From: an uncultured Planctomycetales bacterium
GTDB lineage: Bacteria > Planctomycetota > Planctomycetia > Pirellulales > Thermoguttaceae
Length of the DNA stretch: 64,000 bases
Assembly: GCA_937889015.1 (NCBI GenBank)
Contig: CALARR010000058.1
Span: 1 to 64,000 of the forward strand
Reading direction: 5' to 3'
Shown: in pieces, positions 45,556 through 53,685 of the stretch
Numbering within the stretch: the stretch's first letter is position 1
Layout of the letters: every line of letters begins with the position of its first letter
The notes under the pieces: model-generated
What the model was told of the DNA's origin: nothing
Databases searched by the model: none
Seen by the model: only the letters and a program-made list of their open reading frames with translations
Made by a program: the position numbers and the translations under genes

Positions 45556-45624
45556 GGTCTGCCGGCCGGAGGTGGGTCGAACTGCGGTGGGGGCGATGTC
45601 GCCCCCAATTCGCCGGTCTGGGCG

Positions 45625-46596
45625 CTAGCCCAGGTCCCGCCCTTCGAACAACAGCAGCGCCAGGATCATGGCCATGGCGCTGTATAGCAGACAATAGCCG
45701 CCGGCCACCGCCAGATAGTCCAGCGGCACCACCTGGCCCGTGGCCACCGCCGCCTGGATATTGAAGTGTTCCAGCACCGGCAGCACCGTGGTGAACAGCC
45801 GGGCCATGAAACGCACCGGATCGATATTCTGCGCGCTGGACTGCAGGAGCAGGGGTGAGAGGTGCCCCAACACGTAGACCGAAGCGCAGATAATCAGGTT
45901 CGGCACGATCGGCAGCCGTGTGGAGACCGCCACACTGATGGAAGCCAGCACGACCGCTTCCATGAACGACAGCACCAACCCGGGCACGATCTTCTGGACT
46001 TCCGTCATGCACTGGCTGGTCGTGGGGGGTGGAAGGGCCGATTCGCGCGCGTCGTAGACCACCTTGTACGACACGGTCGCCAGGAAGATCGCTCCCAGCA
46101 CAATGAAGAGGATCGCCACCGGGCCAAGGATCCCCAGGAACTTGCCCAGGATGAACTGCCAGCGGGCAATCGGTTTGGAGAGGAGCGTGAGGGCCGTGCG
46201 CCCATCGATTTCGTCGGCGATCGAAGTGCTCGCGGTCCACAGGGCCAGAATCGTCGCGAGGACCATAATCAGCGTCAGGCCCTCATCCTTCACGACCTTG
46301 ATGTCTTCGCCGAAGGTGTTGTACGGGATGACGAGGAAGAGGAGCAGCGCAAAGGTGCCGATCACCAGCAGCAACCAGAACAGCGGCTGCCACAAGGCCT
46401 CCTTGGTGGTGGTCCAGACGATCGCCGCGAGGCGGGGGGTCGCCGCTCGCAGCAACATGGCCACGGCCCACAGCAGGACGGCTGCCGCGACTCCACCGGC
46501 TGCCACGACCACGCACGGCTTAAGCCAGGTGGGCAGAAAGTAGAGAAGGTCTTCAAACCACAGCGCGTCTTCGGCGGCGAGTATCGGCCAGATCAT
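45625..46596 (-). CDS. ABC-2-type transporter permease
   Basis: A 323-residue membrane protein with about six hydrophobic helices. The ABC-2 permease signature STSIADEIDGRTALTLLSKPIARWQFILGKF spans the segment after the second helix and is characteristic. No ATPase gene is adjacent in the window, so it may pair with one elsewhere or upstream. Substrate unknown. Confidence 0.88.
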   Translation of the reverse strand: MIWPILAAEDALWFEDLLYFLPTWLKPCVVVAAGGVAAAVLLWAVAMLLRAATPRLAAIVWTTTKEALWQPLFWLLLVIGTFALLLFLVIPYNTFGEDIKVVKDEGLTLIMVLATILALWTASTSIADEIDGRTALTLLSKPIARWQFILGKFLGILGPVAILFIVLGAIFLATVSYKVVYDARESALPPPTTSQCMTEVQKIVPGLVLSFMEAVVLASISVAVSTRLPIVPNLIICASVYVLGHLSPLLLQSSAQNIDPVRFMARLFTTVLPVLEHFNIQAAVATGQVVPLDYLAVAGGYCLLYSAMAMILALLLFEGRDLG

Positions 46597-46812
46597 GCAA
46601 CATTACTCTCGCTGTCAAGGCAGTCGATGCCGGTCGCGGAACGGTCGCTGCCAGTCTTATGATCTTCAGAAAAGGAACGCAACACGCAGGTGGCGCTTGT
46701 ACCGAGAAACCGGGCTCCCGCTGGTCGCCCTCGTTGCACTGCTTGTCTGAGGGTCAATAGGTCGCTAAGCGCATCGGAATCACTAGGATGGCCTACGCCG
46801 GTAAGCCTGGGG

Positions 46813-47100
46813 TTAGAAGCGGATTTCGAACTGGTGAAACTGGCCCGTGGCGGGTAAGGCGTTCTGCTGAATACCGGCAATATAGTGCCCCAAGGCCGAT
46901 TGGATGGCGGCCAGGAACCGTTCCACTTCGGTCGGGACCCCCTCCACCACGACTTCCACACGCCCGTCGCGTATGTTCCGCACAAAGCCGGCCACTTGGT
47001 AGTCCTGGGCCAGGTTGCGGGTCGTGTAGCGGAAGCCGACGCCTTGCACCCTGCCTGAGTAGTAGGTCTCGCGTCGTTGTGGGGCTTCGTCTTCGTTCAC
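46813..47100 (-). CDS. acyP: Acylphosphatase
   Basis: A 95-residue enzyme from GTG 47100, which gives the usual length; an ATG at 47211 would add an unrelated leader. It hydrolyses carboxyl-phosphate mixed anhydrides such as acyl phosphates. The signature SGRVQGVGFRYTTRNLA contains the phosphate-binding Arg, and VAGFVRNIRDGRVEVVVEG contains the catalytic Asn. The remainder fits the ferredoxin-like fold. No gaps are seen. Confidence 0.92.
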   Translation of the reverse strand: MNEDEAPQRRETYYSGRVQGVGFRYTTRNLAQDYQVAGFVRNIRDGRVEVVVEGVPTEVERFLAAIQSALGHYIAGIQQNALPATGQFHQFEIRF

Positions 47101-47503
47101 TCCGGCCTGTTCCTGCGGGCACCGCGCCCCTTGCCGATCCCGAGGCTTCCCCCTCATCGCCTCAAGGGCGGAATCTGCAGGATCATTGTGTTGCGATTCA
47201 ATATAGGGCATTTGAAACAGCGCTGCCAGGGTCCAGATCGCGCGCCGAATCGTCTGTTATCGGTCGACAGGGAGCGGACACTTGAGAAACGAGACTGGGG
47301 CTACTGCCTGTTTTTTGTGCAACCGCGCCTCTGCTGAATCTCGCGGCATGGTTGCACAAAAAGACGGCGTTGCTGGGGCCGTGCCATAAGTGCTATCACT
47401 GCAAGGATCTGCAGCGAGCCCTTGACTTCCGTTCATCATTGCCACGAGTTGGTGACTATTCCCGAACTCCTATATCCACTCGTGTCCGCCATGGAGACAA
47501 GCA
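47101..47503. other. Divergent intergenic region, 403 bases
   Basis: It holds the palindrome at 47311-47362 and a weak promoter candidate TTGGTG (47449-47454), 16-base spacer, TATATC (47471-47476) ahead of the ribbon-helix-helix gene. No further gene is seen. Confidence 0.5.
47311..47362. promoter_or_regulatory. Long perfect inverted repeat upstream of RHH gene
   Basis: TTTTTGTGCAACC (47312-47324) is exactly reverse-complementary to GGTTGCACAAAAA (47350-47362), with CCGCG/CGCGG extending the pairing inside a 25-base centre. The T-run lies in the left arm and pairs with the A-run in the right, so it is not an intrinsic terminator. It lies about 140 bases before the ribbon-helix-helix gene and could be an operator or a relic of a mobile-element end. 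Confidence 0.6.
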
Positions 47504-47923
47504 ATGATTGAGATTCACCGCGAACAGGAGGTTCTAGACTCGGCACGGAAGCTGTTTCACGGCGGAGCGGACTGGGTCACGCTCTATCGGGAAGTCCTGG
47601 GAGTGCGGGGGCTGATCCGCCGCCTGTTCCCCACGCACCAAGAACTCACGCAATTTGAGCAGACCGAGGCCTATCAGGAAATCCAGCTCATGCTGCGGGA
47701 ACTGCGTCAGAGAGGCGTGGCTGCGGGAGCCGGGCTCGAACCGACACGGGTGATCACCGTTCGCCTGCCCCGGAGCCTGCACGACGCCCTGAAGACCGAG
47801 GCTCACGAGCACGAGACGAGCATGAACAAGCTCTGTATCTCGAAACTCCTACAATTCATCGACAAGCGTCTGGTTCCGACCGACAGTTCAGTTTTGGAGG
47901 ACGAGCCTGCCCCGACCGAGTAG
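47504..47923 (+). CDS. Ribbon-helix-helix-type (HicB-like C-terminus) protein
   Basis: A 139-residue protein; GGAGA at 47493-47497 is a good ribosome site. Residues 1-75 are helical and unrecognised. The C-terminal segment RVITVRLPRSLHDALKTEAH followed by ETSMNKLCISKLLQFID has the beta-strand/helix/helix layout of Arc/MetJ or HicB repressors. DNA binding is likely but no cognate toxin gene is next to it. The palindrome upstream may be its target; that is inference. Confidence 0.7.
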   Translation: MIEIHREQEVLDSARKLFHGGADWVTLYREVLGVRGLIRRLFPTHQELTQFEQTEAYQEIQLMLRELRQRGVAAGAGLEPTRVITVRLPRSLHDALKTEAHEHETSMNKLCISKLLQFIDKRLVPTDSSVLEDEPAPTE

Positions 47924-48012
47924 CGAAGTTCGGCAAGCCCTCGATCGCCGCTGGGCCAGGAGGCACCGAGCCGAGCAGGTCCACGGCGGTGTCGCGTACG
48001 CGCTGGAGAGGG

Positions 48013-49470
48013 TTATTTCTCGTTCTGAGCGGACGGCTTTCGAGTCTTCTTTCGTACGGTCAGCCCCAGGCCGGTTTTGCGGTCGTAACGGTCCGCTGAA
48101 AGAGGGGTCGGTCGGAAGTCCTCGGTGTACTTCTGCCAGATCAAGAGCATTCGCCGCATTTCCTCCAAGACGGGCCGCAGGGTGGGATCGCCGGCGAGGT
48201 TGTGGAGTTCGTGCGGGTCGGATTCGGTGTCGTAGAGTTCTTCCTCGGGCGAAGGCTGAGCAAAACAGCTCATCTGCTCTGGCCGCAGCTTGCCTTGTTC
48301 TCGCAGGGTCTGCATGGCCTGGAAGGTGGCGCTGCGCACGGCGTCGGCCGGAGGCGTGTGGGGCATTTCTGGCACGTCGTTGCGCACATAGCGGTAGCGA
48401 ACGCAACGGATCGATCGCTCGTAGGCCATGTAGTCGTGCCAGTTGTGCTCGGAGTAGGCGTATTGCCGCACGGTGGCCAAGGGGTTGAACAGCACAGGCA
48501 CGAGGCTTGTGCCTTGCATGGCCGAATGAGGCGCAATGCCCCCCAACTCCAATATGGTCGGGGCCAGATCTACTGTACTGACCAGGCTCTTGCTGCGGGA
48601 ACCGGGCACAACCAGGCCCGGCATACGCACGATCAAGGGGGTGCGCACACCGCTGTCCAGGACCCGGGTCTTGCAGCGTGGAAAGGGGCGACCGTTGTCC
48701 GACAGGAAGGCCACCAACGTGTTGTCCAGCACCTCTTGTTCGCGCAACTCGTCCAGCACCTGGCCCACGTTCTGGTCGAGCCGGGCGATTTCGTCGTAGT
48801 ACAGGGCCAGGTCTTGCCGCACTTCGGGAACGTCCGGCAGGTAAGGCGGAACCTGCACCTCCGCCGGTTTGTGGGGCGCGTGGATGGCGTCAGGCAGGTA
48901 GGGCCGGTGCGGATCGCTGGAGGCCAGCCAGAGGAAGAAGGGCTTGTCCTGGGGGCGATCGCGCAGCAGCGAAAGCCAATCTGCATAGCTGCCGGCTCCG
49001 CCTCCTTCGCGCACCATGTCGAACTTGGATTTGGCCGCCGGCCCCAGGTGCCACTTGCCCGCCGCCGCCGTGAAATAACCTGCGTCGCGCAGCAGTTGCG
49101 AAAGGGTGACTTGCTCGGCAGGCAACGGCATGTGCAACTCCGGCGCGCCGGTGGCATGCGGATAGCGGCCGGTGAGGATGCTGGCGCGGCTGGGGCTGCA
49201 GGAACTGCAGGTGAGGAAGGCCTTCTCGAAGAGCATCCCTTCCTTGGCCAATCGCGACAGGTTGGGGGTCTGCACGTGGCGATTGCCATACGGCGCACAG
49301 TCGTCCCAGCCCATGTCGTCGGCGACGATGATCACGAAATTCGTGGGCTTCGCCTCACCGCGCGCCCCGTCCGGACAACCGAACGCCAGCAGGACGCTGG
49401 CCGCTGCGATGACCGCGATTTGCCGGAAGCCGCTTGAGGATGGGTTTTGGGATGGGGTCTTAACAGGCAT
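48013..49470 (-). CDS. Type I sulfatase (formylglycine-dependent)
   Basis: A 485-residue exported enzyme from ATG 49470 (MPVKTPSQNPSSSG, then a hydrophobic signal). It has the metal-binding NFVIIVADDMGWDD (Asp51/52), the modification site Cys91 in CSPSRASILTGRYPH, a GKWHLG motif, and FLSDNGRPF in place of the usual DHG/DNG site. The Cys is the residue turned into formylglycine by an FGE. It likely removes sulfate from a glycan, with unknown linkage. The C-terminus is basic (TGLGLTVRKKTRKPSAQNEK). Confidence 0.93.
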   Translation of the reverse strand: MPVKTPSQNPSSSGFRQIAVIAAASVLLAFGCPDGARGEAKPTNFVIIVADDMGWDDCAPYGNRHVQTPNLSRLAKEGMLFEKAFLTCSSCSPSRASILTGRYPHATGAPELHMPLPAEQVTLSQLLRDAGYFTAAAGKWHLGPAAKSKFDMVREGGGAGSYADWLSLLRDRPQDKPFFLWLASSDPHRPYLPDAIHAPHKPAEVQVPPYLPDVPEVRQDLALYYDEIARLDQNVGQVLDELREQEVLDNTLVAFLSDNGRPFPRCKTRVLDSGVRTPLIVRMPGLVVPGSRSKSLVSTVDLAPTILELGGIAPHSAMQGTSLVPVLFNPLATVRQYAYSEHNWHDYMAYERSIRCVRYRYVRNDVPEMPHTPPADAVRSATFQAMQTLREQGKLRPEQMSCFAQPSPEEELYDTESDPHELHNLAGDPTLRPVLEEMRRMLLIWQKYTEDFRPTPLSADRYDRKTGLGLTVRKKTRKPSAQNEK

Positions 49471-49902
49471 CGCGATGCCAACGTCAGCAGTGGGAGGAAG
49501 CGGCGGGCACGGGGCGAACATTGGGCGGGACCCAGCCAAGTCGCTCTGCGGCGCCGACCGCCTTGTTCGTGCGGCCAGCCCCAGGCGAGGGCCAGGGGGC
49601 ATGTTGGGGCGGTGGGTCGACCAATCGCCCTCCAGACCATAGCACCTAGGCCTTTGCCGTGCAAGGGTTTGGGCTCGAATCAACCAGATTTTGCCGCCCG
49701 TTTCCAGGGTGCATCGGCACTTGACTCCTGCGAGACGCCCGGACGGGCGGTGGCCGTGCGGGTCTGGCGATCGGCACGTGGCGCGCGTTGACACCTCTGC
49801 CTGTGCTGACTAGGGTAGTGGTCTTCCGGAAATTGCCCGGCGAATCGAGCCTTGGGTCGCTGCGGGTGATGGCCGGTCGGGCCTCGAAGGAGACAGTCCA
49901 TT
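49471..49902. other. Divergent intergenic region, 432 bases
   Basis: Between the sulfatase and the SDR no gene, repeat family member or palindrome is seen. An AAGGAG site at 49888-49893 belongs to the SDR gene. Confidence 0.5.
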
Positions 49903-50679
49903 ATGTCGCAGATTCCCGCTGCTCTGGTCACGGGCGCATCCCGTGGTATTGGTCGTGCGATTGCCGAGAGGTTGGCCAGCTTGGGGTATGCCCTGGCCGT
50001 CAACTACGCGACTCGGCCCGACGCCGCCGACGAAGTGGTCAAGGCGATTCAATCCCGTGGAGGACGCGCCGTCGCGATCCGCGGCAACGTGGGCGCCGCC
50101 CCGGACCGCCAGCAGTTGCTCCAGCAGACTCTGGCCGAATTCGGCCGACTGGACGTGCTGGTCAACAACGCGGGAATCACCTCTCAGGGGCGAAAGGACG
50201 TGTTGGAGGCTACGGAAGAAAGCTGGGACCTGGTCTTCGACACCAATCTCAAGGGGCCATTCTTTCTCACCCAAGCGGTGGCCAAGGCCATGATCGAACT
50301 GATCGGGCAGAAACGGATTCCGGCGGCAAAGATCGTCAATATCTCCTCGATTTCGGCCTATGCTGTCTCCACCAATCGGGCCGATTACTGCATGACCAAG
50401 GCCGCGCTGGGCATGATGACCCAACTCTATGCCACACGGCTGGCCGACGACGGAATCCAGGTCTTCGAGGTGTGCCCAGGCGTCATCGAAAGCGACATGA
50501 CGGCCCCGGTGAAGGCCAAGTACGACCAACTGATCGCCGAAGGCCTGTGGCCGATTCGGCGTTGGGGTCGCCCCGACGATGTTGCTGAGGCCGTGGCTGC
50601 GATCGTGTCGGGAAATTTTCCGTTCACCACCGGGCAACGCTTCGACGTCGACGGCGGGTTCCACATCCGTCGGTTGTAG
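49903..50679 (+). CDS. Short-chain dehydrogenase/reductase (3-ketoacyl-ACP reductase-like)
   Basis: A 258-residue classical SDR; AAGGAG lies 9 bases before the ATG. The cofactor motif TGASRGIG (10-17), NNAG (88-91), Ser149, and Tyr162-x3-Lys166 (YCMTK) are all intact. The name FabG would be a guess: the same family reduces sugars, steroids and other ketones. The start, coding density and length are typical, and no clear operon partner exists. Confidence 0.9.
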   Translation: MSQIPAALVTGASRGIGRAIAERLASLGYALAVNYATRPDAADEVVKAIQSRGGRAVAIRGNVGAAPDRQQLLQQTLAEFGRLDVLVNNAGITSQGRKDVLEATEESWDLVFDTNLKGPFFLTQAVAKAMIELIGQKRIPAAKIVNISSISAYAVSTNRADYCMTKAALGMMTQLYATRLADDGIQVFEVCPGVIESDMTAPVKAKYDQLIAEGLWPIRRWGRPDDVAEAVAAIVSGNFPFTTGQRFDVDGGFHIRRL

Positions 50680-50937
50680 TCCCGAGGGGGCGCTGGCGAT
50701 TCCCTGCGGTCCGGCGTGGAGTGCCCACGGGGGCTTCATGTCCGGTGCCGATGTCCTTGCTGACGGCTGATAGCTGGCAGTCCGGCTCCTGCCGGACTGT
50801 GCTGGTTGGGCAGGCCCTGCGGATTGAGCTAAATATTCTGGCTTCTGCGGGCCGATCCTAGGTATGAGGCAAGGATACCCCCGGGGGATCGTTTTCGTAT
50901 CGGTCCTACCCCGTCAGTCAGGAAGGCAGGGGCCCCC

Positions 50938-51600
50938 GTGCGTGTGTGTTGTTTCAGAATGTTGTTCGTGGCACTAGCCGGCGTCTTTTTAGCCGGTGGT
51001 TGTTCGCCGCATCGCACGTATTGGGCGCGGGGAGAGTGGTCCGTTCGTTGGGGCCATCCTTGTCAGCAGACCACGGTGCCTCAAGGCGACGAGGAGGCGC
51101 GTCCCGCACAAGACGCGGAGGCGTCATGTCCCCCGCCGTCCGAGGTGGTGTGTGAAGGGGGGAAGCGGGCCTGTGGACGGTGTCGGCGTTGTCTCGGTTG
51201 GGCCCATGGACTAGCGAAGAAGGCCTCGGAACCGGAAGTGGTTGCGGCCGGGTACCGCCATCCCAACCTGCATCCGGTGCCGACGCGGCCTGTGTTTGCA
51301 CCTATCGAGTCCCAACCCGGCTCGATGGAGATGGTCCCTTCGTCTCCTGCCTACACGCCTGATCGGTCGCCTCCGAAACCGATTCACATGCCGACCCCTC
51401 CGGTGCCGGAAAGGCTCCCTCGCGCAACTCCGGAGTCGGAGGCCAAGAGCGACCAGGTCACCACCAGCGCTCCCCGTGAATTAGATCGGGGCGGAACCGC
51501 CGAGAGCTGGGTCTTTCGGGCCACCGGCGCGCGCGCCCTGGAATCGGGCAGTGCGTCTCGTCAGGCGGGCACTGCAGGATGGCAGTTGCGACGCTATTGA
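50938..51600 (+). CDS. Putative lipoprotein, Pro/Cys-rich
   Basis: A 220-residue protein from GTG 50938; ATG 50959 would give the same lipobox. The lipobox-like VFLAGGC places the acylated Cys near residue 22. The mature part has a Cys-rich block (CEGGKRACGRCRRCLGW) and a Pro/Ser-rich tail with no known domain. Function unknown. R1 sequence begins 16 bases after the stop. Confidence 0.6.
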   Translation: MRVCCFRMLFVALAGVFLAGGCSPHRTYWARGEWSVRWGHPCQQTTVPQGDEEARPAQDAEASCPPPSEVVCEGGKRACGRCRRCLGWAHGLAKKASEPEVVAAGYRHPNLHPVPTRPVFAPIESQPGSMEMVPSSPAYTPDRSPPKPIHMPTPPVPERLPRATPESEAKSDQVTTSAPRELDRGGTAESWVFRATGARALESGSASRQAGTAGWQLRRY

Positions 51601-51615
51601 TGCGGGGGCAGTCTA

Positions 51616-51698
51616 AGAGCCGGTCCCAGAACCTTGTTGGCAGCTCAGTCTTGCTGGGCCGCCCGACGTGGCTGGGGTGGTTCTGGGATCGGTTCCAA
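51616..51698 (+). repeat. Dispersed element R1, copy E (best copy)
   Basis: The left arm AGAGCCGGTCCCAGAACC (51616-51633) is nearly the reverse complement of the right arm GGTTCTGGGATCGGTTCC (51679-51696). The core GGGCCGCCCGACGTGGC lies between them. The arms could form a hairpin, which is the main reason to view R1 as a terminal-inverted-repeat element. Confidence 0.88.
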
Positions 51699-51780
51699 GA
51701 TCGCCATTCCGGGCGGATTCCCGCGGATGCGGCTGGAATCCGGGGCTCGCGCAGCCGCGGACCGATCATTATTGGATGTC
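51699..51780 (-). repeat. Dispersed element R3, reversed copy
   Basis: On the minus strand it reads CCAATAATGATCGGTCCGCG, then GCCCCGGATTCCAGCCGCAT, matching the R3 core order. It abuts R1 copy E directly, so the elements were joined or one inserted beside the other. Confidence 0.65.
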
Positions 51781-51889
51781 AGAAAGGGAATGTCGCAGTT
51801 GTCGGGCTCGTTGCCCAGGAAAGCCGGCCTTCCGATGGTCGGCCTCACGGCATTACTTACCTGAGACGCAATAGCTATGCGGACCGCAA

Positions 51890-51986
51890 TAGTGCGTGTC
51901 GCAAACACGCGTAGCGTTCCCGGCGGCGTGTCGCCACGCGGTTCCCAAAGGGAAAGAGCCGCTGCGGGTGTCTGAAACGGGCTCTC
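51890..51986 (+). repeat. Dispersed element R2, copy 2
   Basis: It begins TAGTGCGTGTCGCAAACACG, contains GTGTCGCCACGCGGTTCCCA and ends GGTGTCTGAAACGGGCTCTC. Spacing and order match copies 1 and 3. Confidence 0.85.
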
Positions 51987-52216
51987 ATCCGGGCGGCTCG
52001 CGGTCGTCTCTCTATTCTGGCCAGTCTCTCTATCTCTGCAGACAATTGGGAAGCTGGGGGCTCTGTACGGGTGGTACCCCAGGCGGTCAAGGCGTTCGAT
52101 TGCAAGGACCGATGAACTCTGGGTGTCATCGCGCGGGGGCGACGGGGACGTCTGTTGCTCGGCGTGCGGTGGGTGCGGAAGCTCACGTTCCAGTCAACCC
52201 TCTGCGTTAGGCTCCC

Positions 52217-53593
52217 ATGCTCGACCGACCCGCACGGAAGCAAGTATCAGGCCGCGCCAGCATTTTTTGTTTGCCTGCCAGCCTGTGTTTCCTGAGCTTC
52301 CTGGTTTCTGTATCTTACGCTTCTGAGTCGCGACAAACGCCGATCGTCAAGGCGGTTCTGTCGGCGCGTGAGGCGATCGTCAATATCCGTGGCGAGAAGA
52401 CGGTCAGTATCCATTCGGCCAGCACTTCGTCGGCCACCGATTCCGCGCGCCGCGTGAACGGCATGGGAACGGGCGTGATCGTCGACGACCGCGGCTACAT
52501 CATCACCAACCACCATGTGGTGGATGGTGTGCGTGAAATCCAAGTCACGCTGGCCAATTGCGACAAGCACACCGCCAAGGTGGTTGCGCGGGATTTGGAG
52601 ACCGATCTGGCGATCATCAAGATCGATCCCAAGGGGCCGCTGAAGGTCATCCGCGTGGGGATCTCGTCGGACCTCATGGCCGGCGAATCGGTGATCGCCG
52701 TGGGCAACGCCTACGGTTACGAGCACACCGTGACACGGGGCATCATCAGCGCTTTGCATCGGGCGGTGCAGGTCAGCGATGCCCAGTACTACGACGACCT
52801 GATCCAGACGGATGCCAGCATCAACCCGGGCAATTCGGGCGGGCCGCTGTTGAACATCGACGGCGAGATGATCGGCATCAATGTGGCGGTTCGAGCGGGG
52901 GCCCAGGGAATTGGTTTTGCGATTCCCGTGGACAAGGTCATGAGTGTCGCCGCGGACTTGCTGGCCAACAGCAACTCGCGGCGCGCTTGGCACGGTCTGG
53001 CGTTGGCCAAGGCCAAGCCGGCGGAAAAGGGCGTGGTCGTGGCCTCGGTGGAACCCGACAGCCCCGCGGCAGAAGCGGGAGTGAAGGTCGGCGACCGGAT
53101 CACGGCCGTCAACGATATCGATATTGTGCGTCCCTTGGATTTCCACCGGGCTGTGCTGGACCTGAAAGCCGGCGAGCAGTTGGAGTTCGGCATCCAGCGC
53201 AAGGACGAGCGGATTGCGATGAGCCTGACGCTCTCCGACCCCACGACGGAAACCAAGTCCGTTTCGCAACCTGGCTGGGAAGTGTTGGGGTTGGAGTTGA
53301 AACCGATCCCCACCGAGGATTTCCGGCAGACGTTCCAGACGCGCTATCGCGGCGGTTTGACCGTGAGCAACGTGCGGCCCGAAAGCCCCGCCGCCAACCA
53401 GGGCATTCGCCGCGGGGACGTGCTGGTGGGGATGCACATTTGGGAGACGATCTCGCTGGACAACGTCTCGTACATCCTCAACCGTCCCGACTTCACCACG
53501 CTCAACCCGGTGAAGTTCTTCATCCTGCGCGGCAACGAGACGCTCTACGGCTACATTCCGGTGGCCATGAAGAAGACCTCGACCGAGAACTAG
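52217..53593 (+). CDS. DegP/HtrA-like serine protease with two PDZ domains
   Basis: A 458-residue periplasmic protease. A signal segment (FCLPASLCFLSFLVSVSYA) precedes a trypsin-like domain with the triad His100 (TNHHVVDG), Asp130 (ETDLAIIK) and Ser207 (NPGNSGGPL). Two PDZ domains follow (about 260-340 and 365-445, including VEPDSPAAEAGVKVGDRI and VRPESPAANQGIRRGDVLV). It fits an envelope quality-control protease, with all catalytic residues kept. Its TAG stop lies inside an R2 repeat. Confidence 0.94.
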   Translation: MLDRPARKQVSGRASIFCLPASLCFLSFLVSVSYASESRQTPIVKAVLSAREAIVNIRGEKTVSIHSASTSSATDSARRVNGMGTGVIVDDRGYIITNHHVVDGVREIQVTLANCDKHTAKVVARDLETDLAIIKIDPKGPLKVIRVGISSDLMAGESVIAVGNAYGYEHTVTRGIISALHRAVQVSDAQYYDDLIQTDASINPGNSGGPLLNIDGEMIGINVAVRAGAQGIGFAIPVDKVMSVAADLLANSNSRRAWHGLALAKAKPAEKGVVVASVEPDSPAAEAGVKVGDRITAVNDIDIVRPLDFHRAVLDLKAGEQLEFGIQRKDERIAMSLTLSDPTTETKSVSQPGWEVLGLELKPIPTEDFRQTFQTRYRGGLTVSNVRPESPAANQGIRRGDVLVGMHIWETISLDNVSYILNRPDFTTLNPVKFFILRGNETLYGYIPVAMKKTSTEN

Positions 53594-53685
53594 TGCGTGT
53601 CGCACCCACGCGTAGCGTTCCCGGCGGCGTGTCGCCACGATTCCGAAAGCGAAAAGACCGCTGCAGGTGCCCGAAACGCGCTCTA
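53591..53685 (+). repeat. Dispersed element R2, copy 3 (overlaps two stop codons)
   Basis: It reads TAGTGCGTGTCGCACCCACG at the left end and CCCGAAACGCGCTCTAG at the right. The first three bases are the TAG stop of the protease gene, and CTA at 53683-53685 is the TAG stop of the next, convergent gene. The element therefore fills the whole gap and supplies both stops. Confidence 0.9.

Larger units (their letters stand above)
45177..45624. other. Intergenic region, 448 bases
   Basis: Almost half is R2 plus R3 sequence (45349-45555). The remainder, on both sides, has no gene or clear promoter. Confidence 0.6.
51601..52216. other. Intergenic region, 616 bases, built of stacked repeats
   Basis: R1 copy E, a reversed R3 copy and R2 copy 2 occupy about half of this gap in the order R1-R3-R2. 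The remaining 230 bases before the protease gene show no gene. Confidence 0.7.

Noticed and set aside
47311..47362. Intrinsic terminator at the 47311 palindrome
   Set aside because: The T-run is in the left arm and pairs with the A-run; no T-run follows the stem on either strand.
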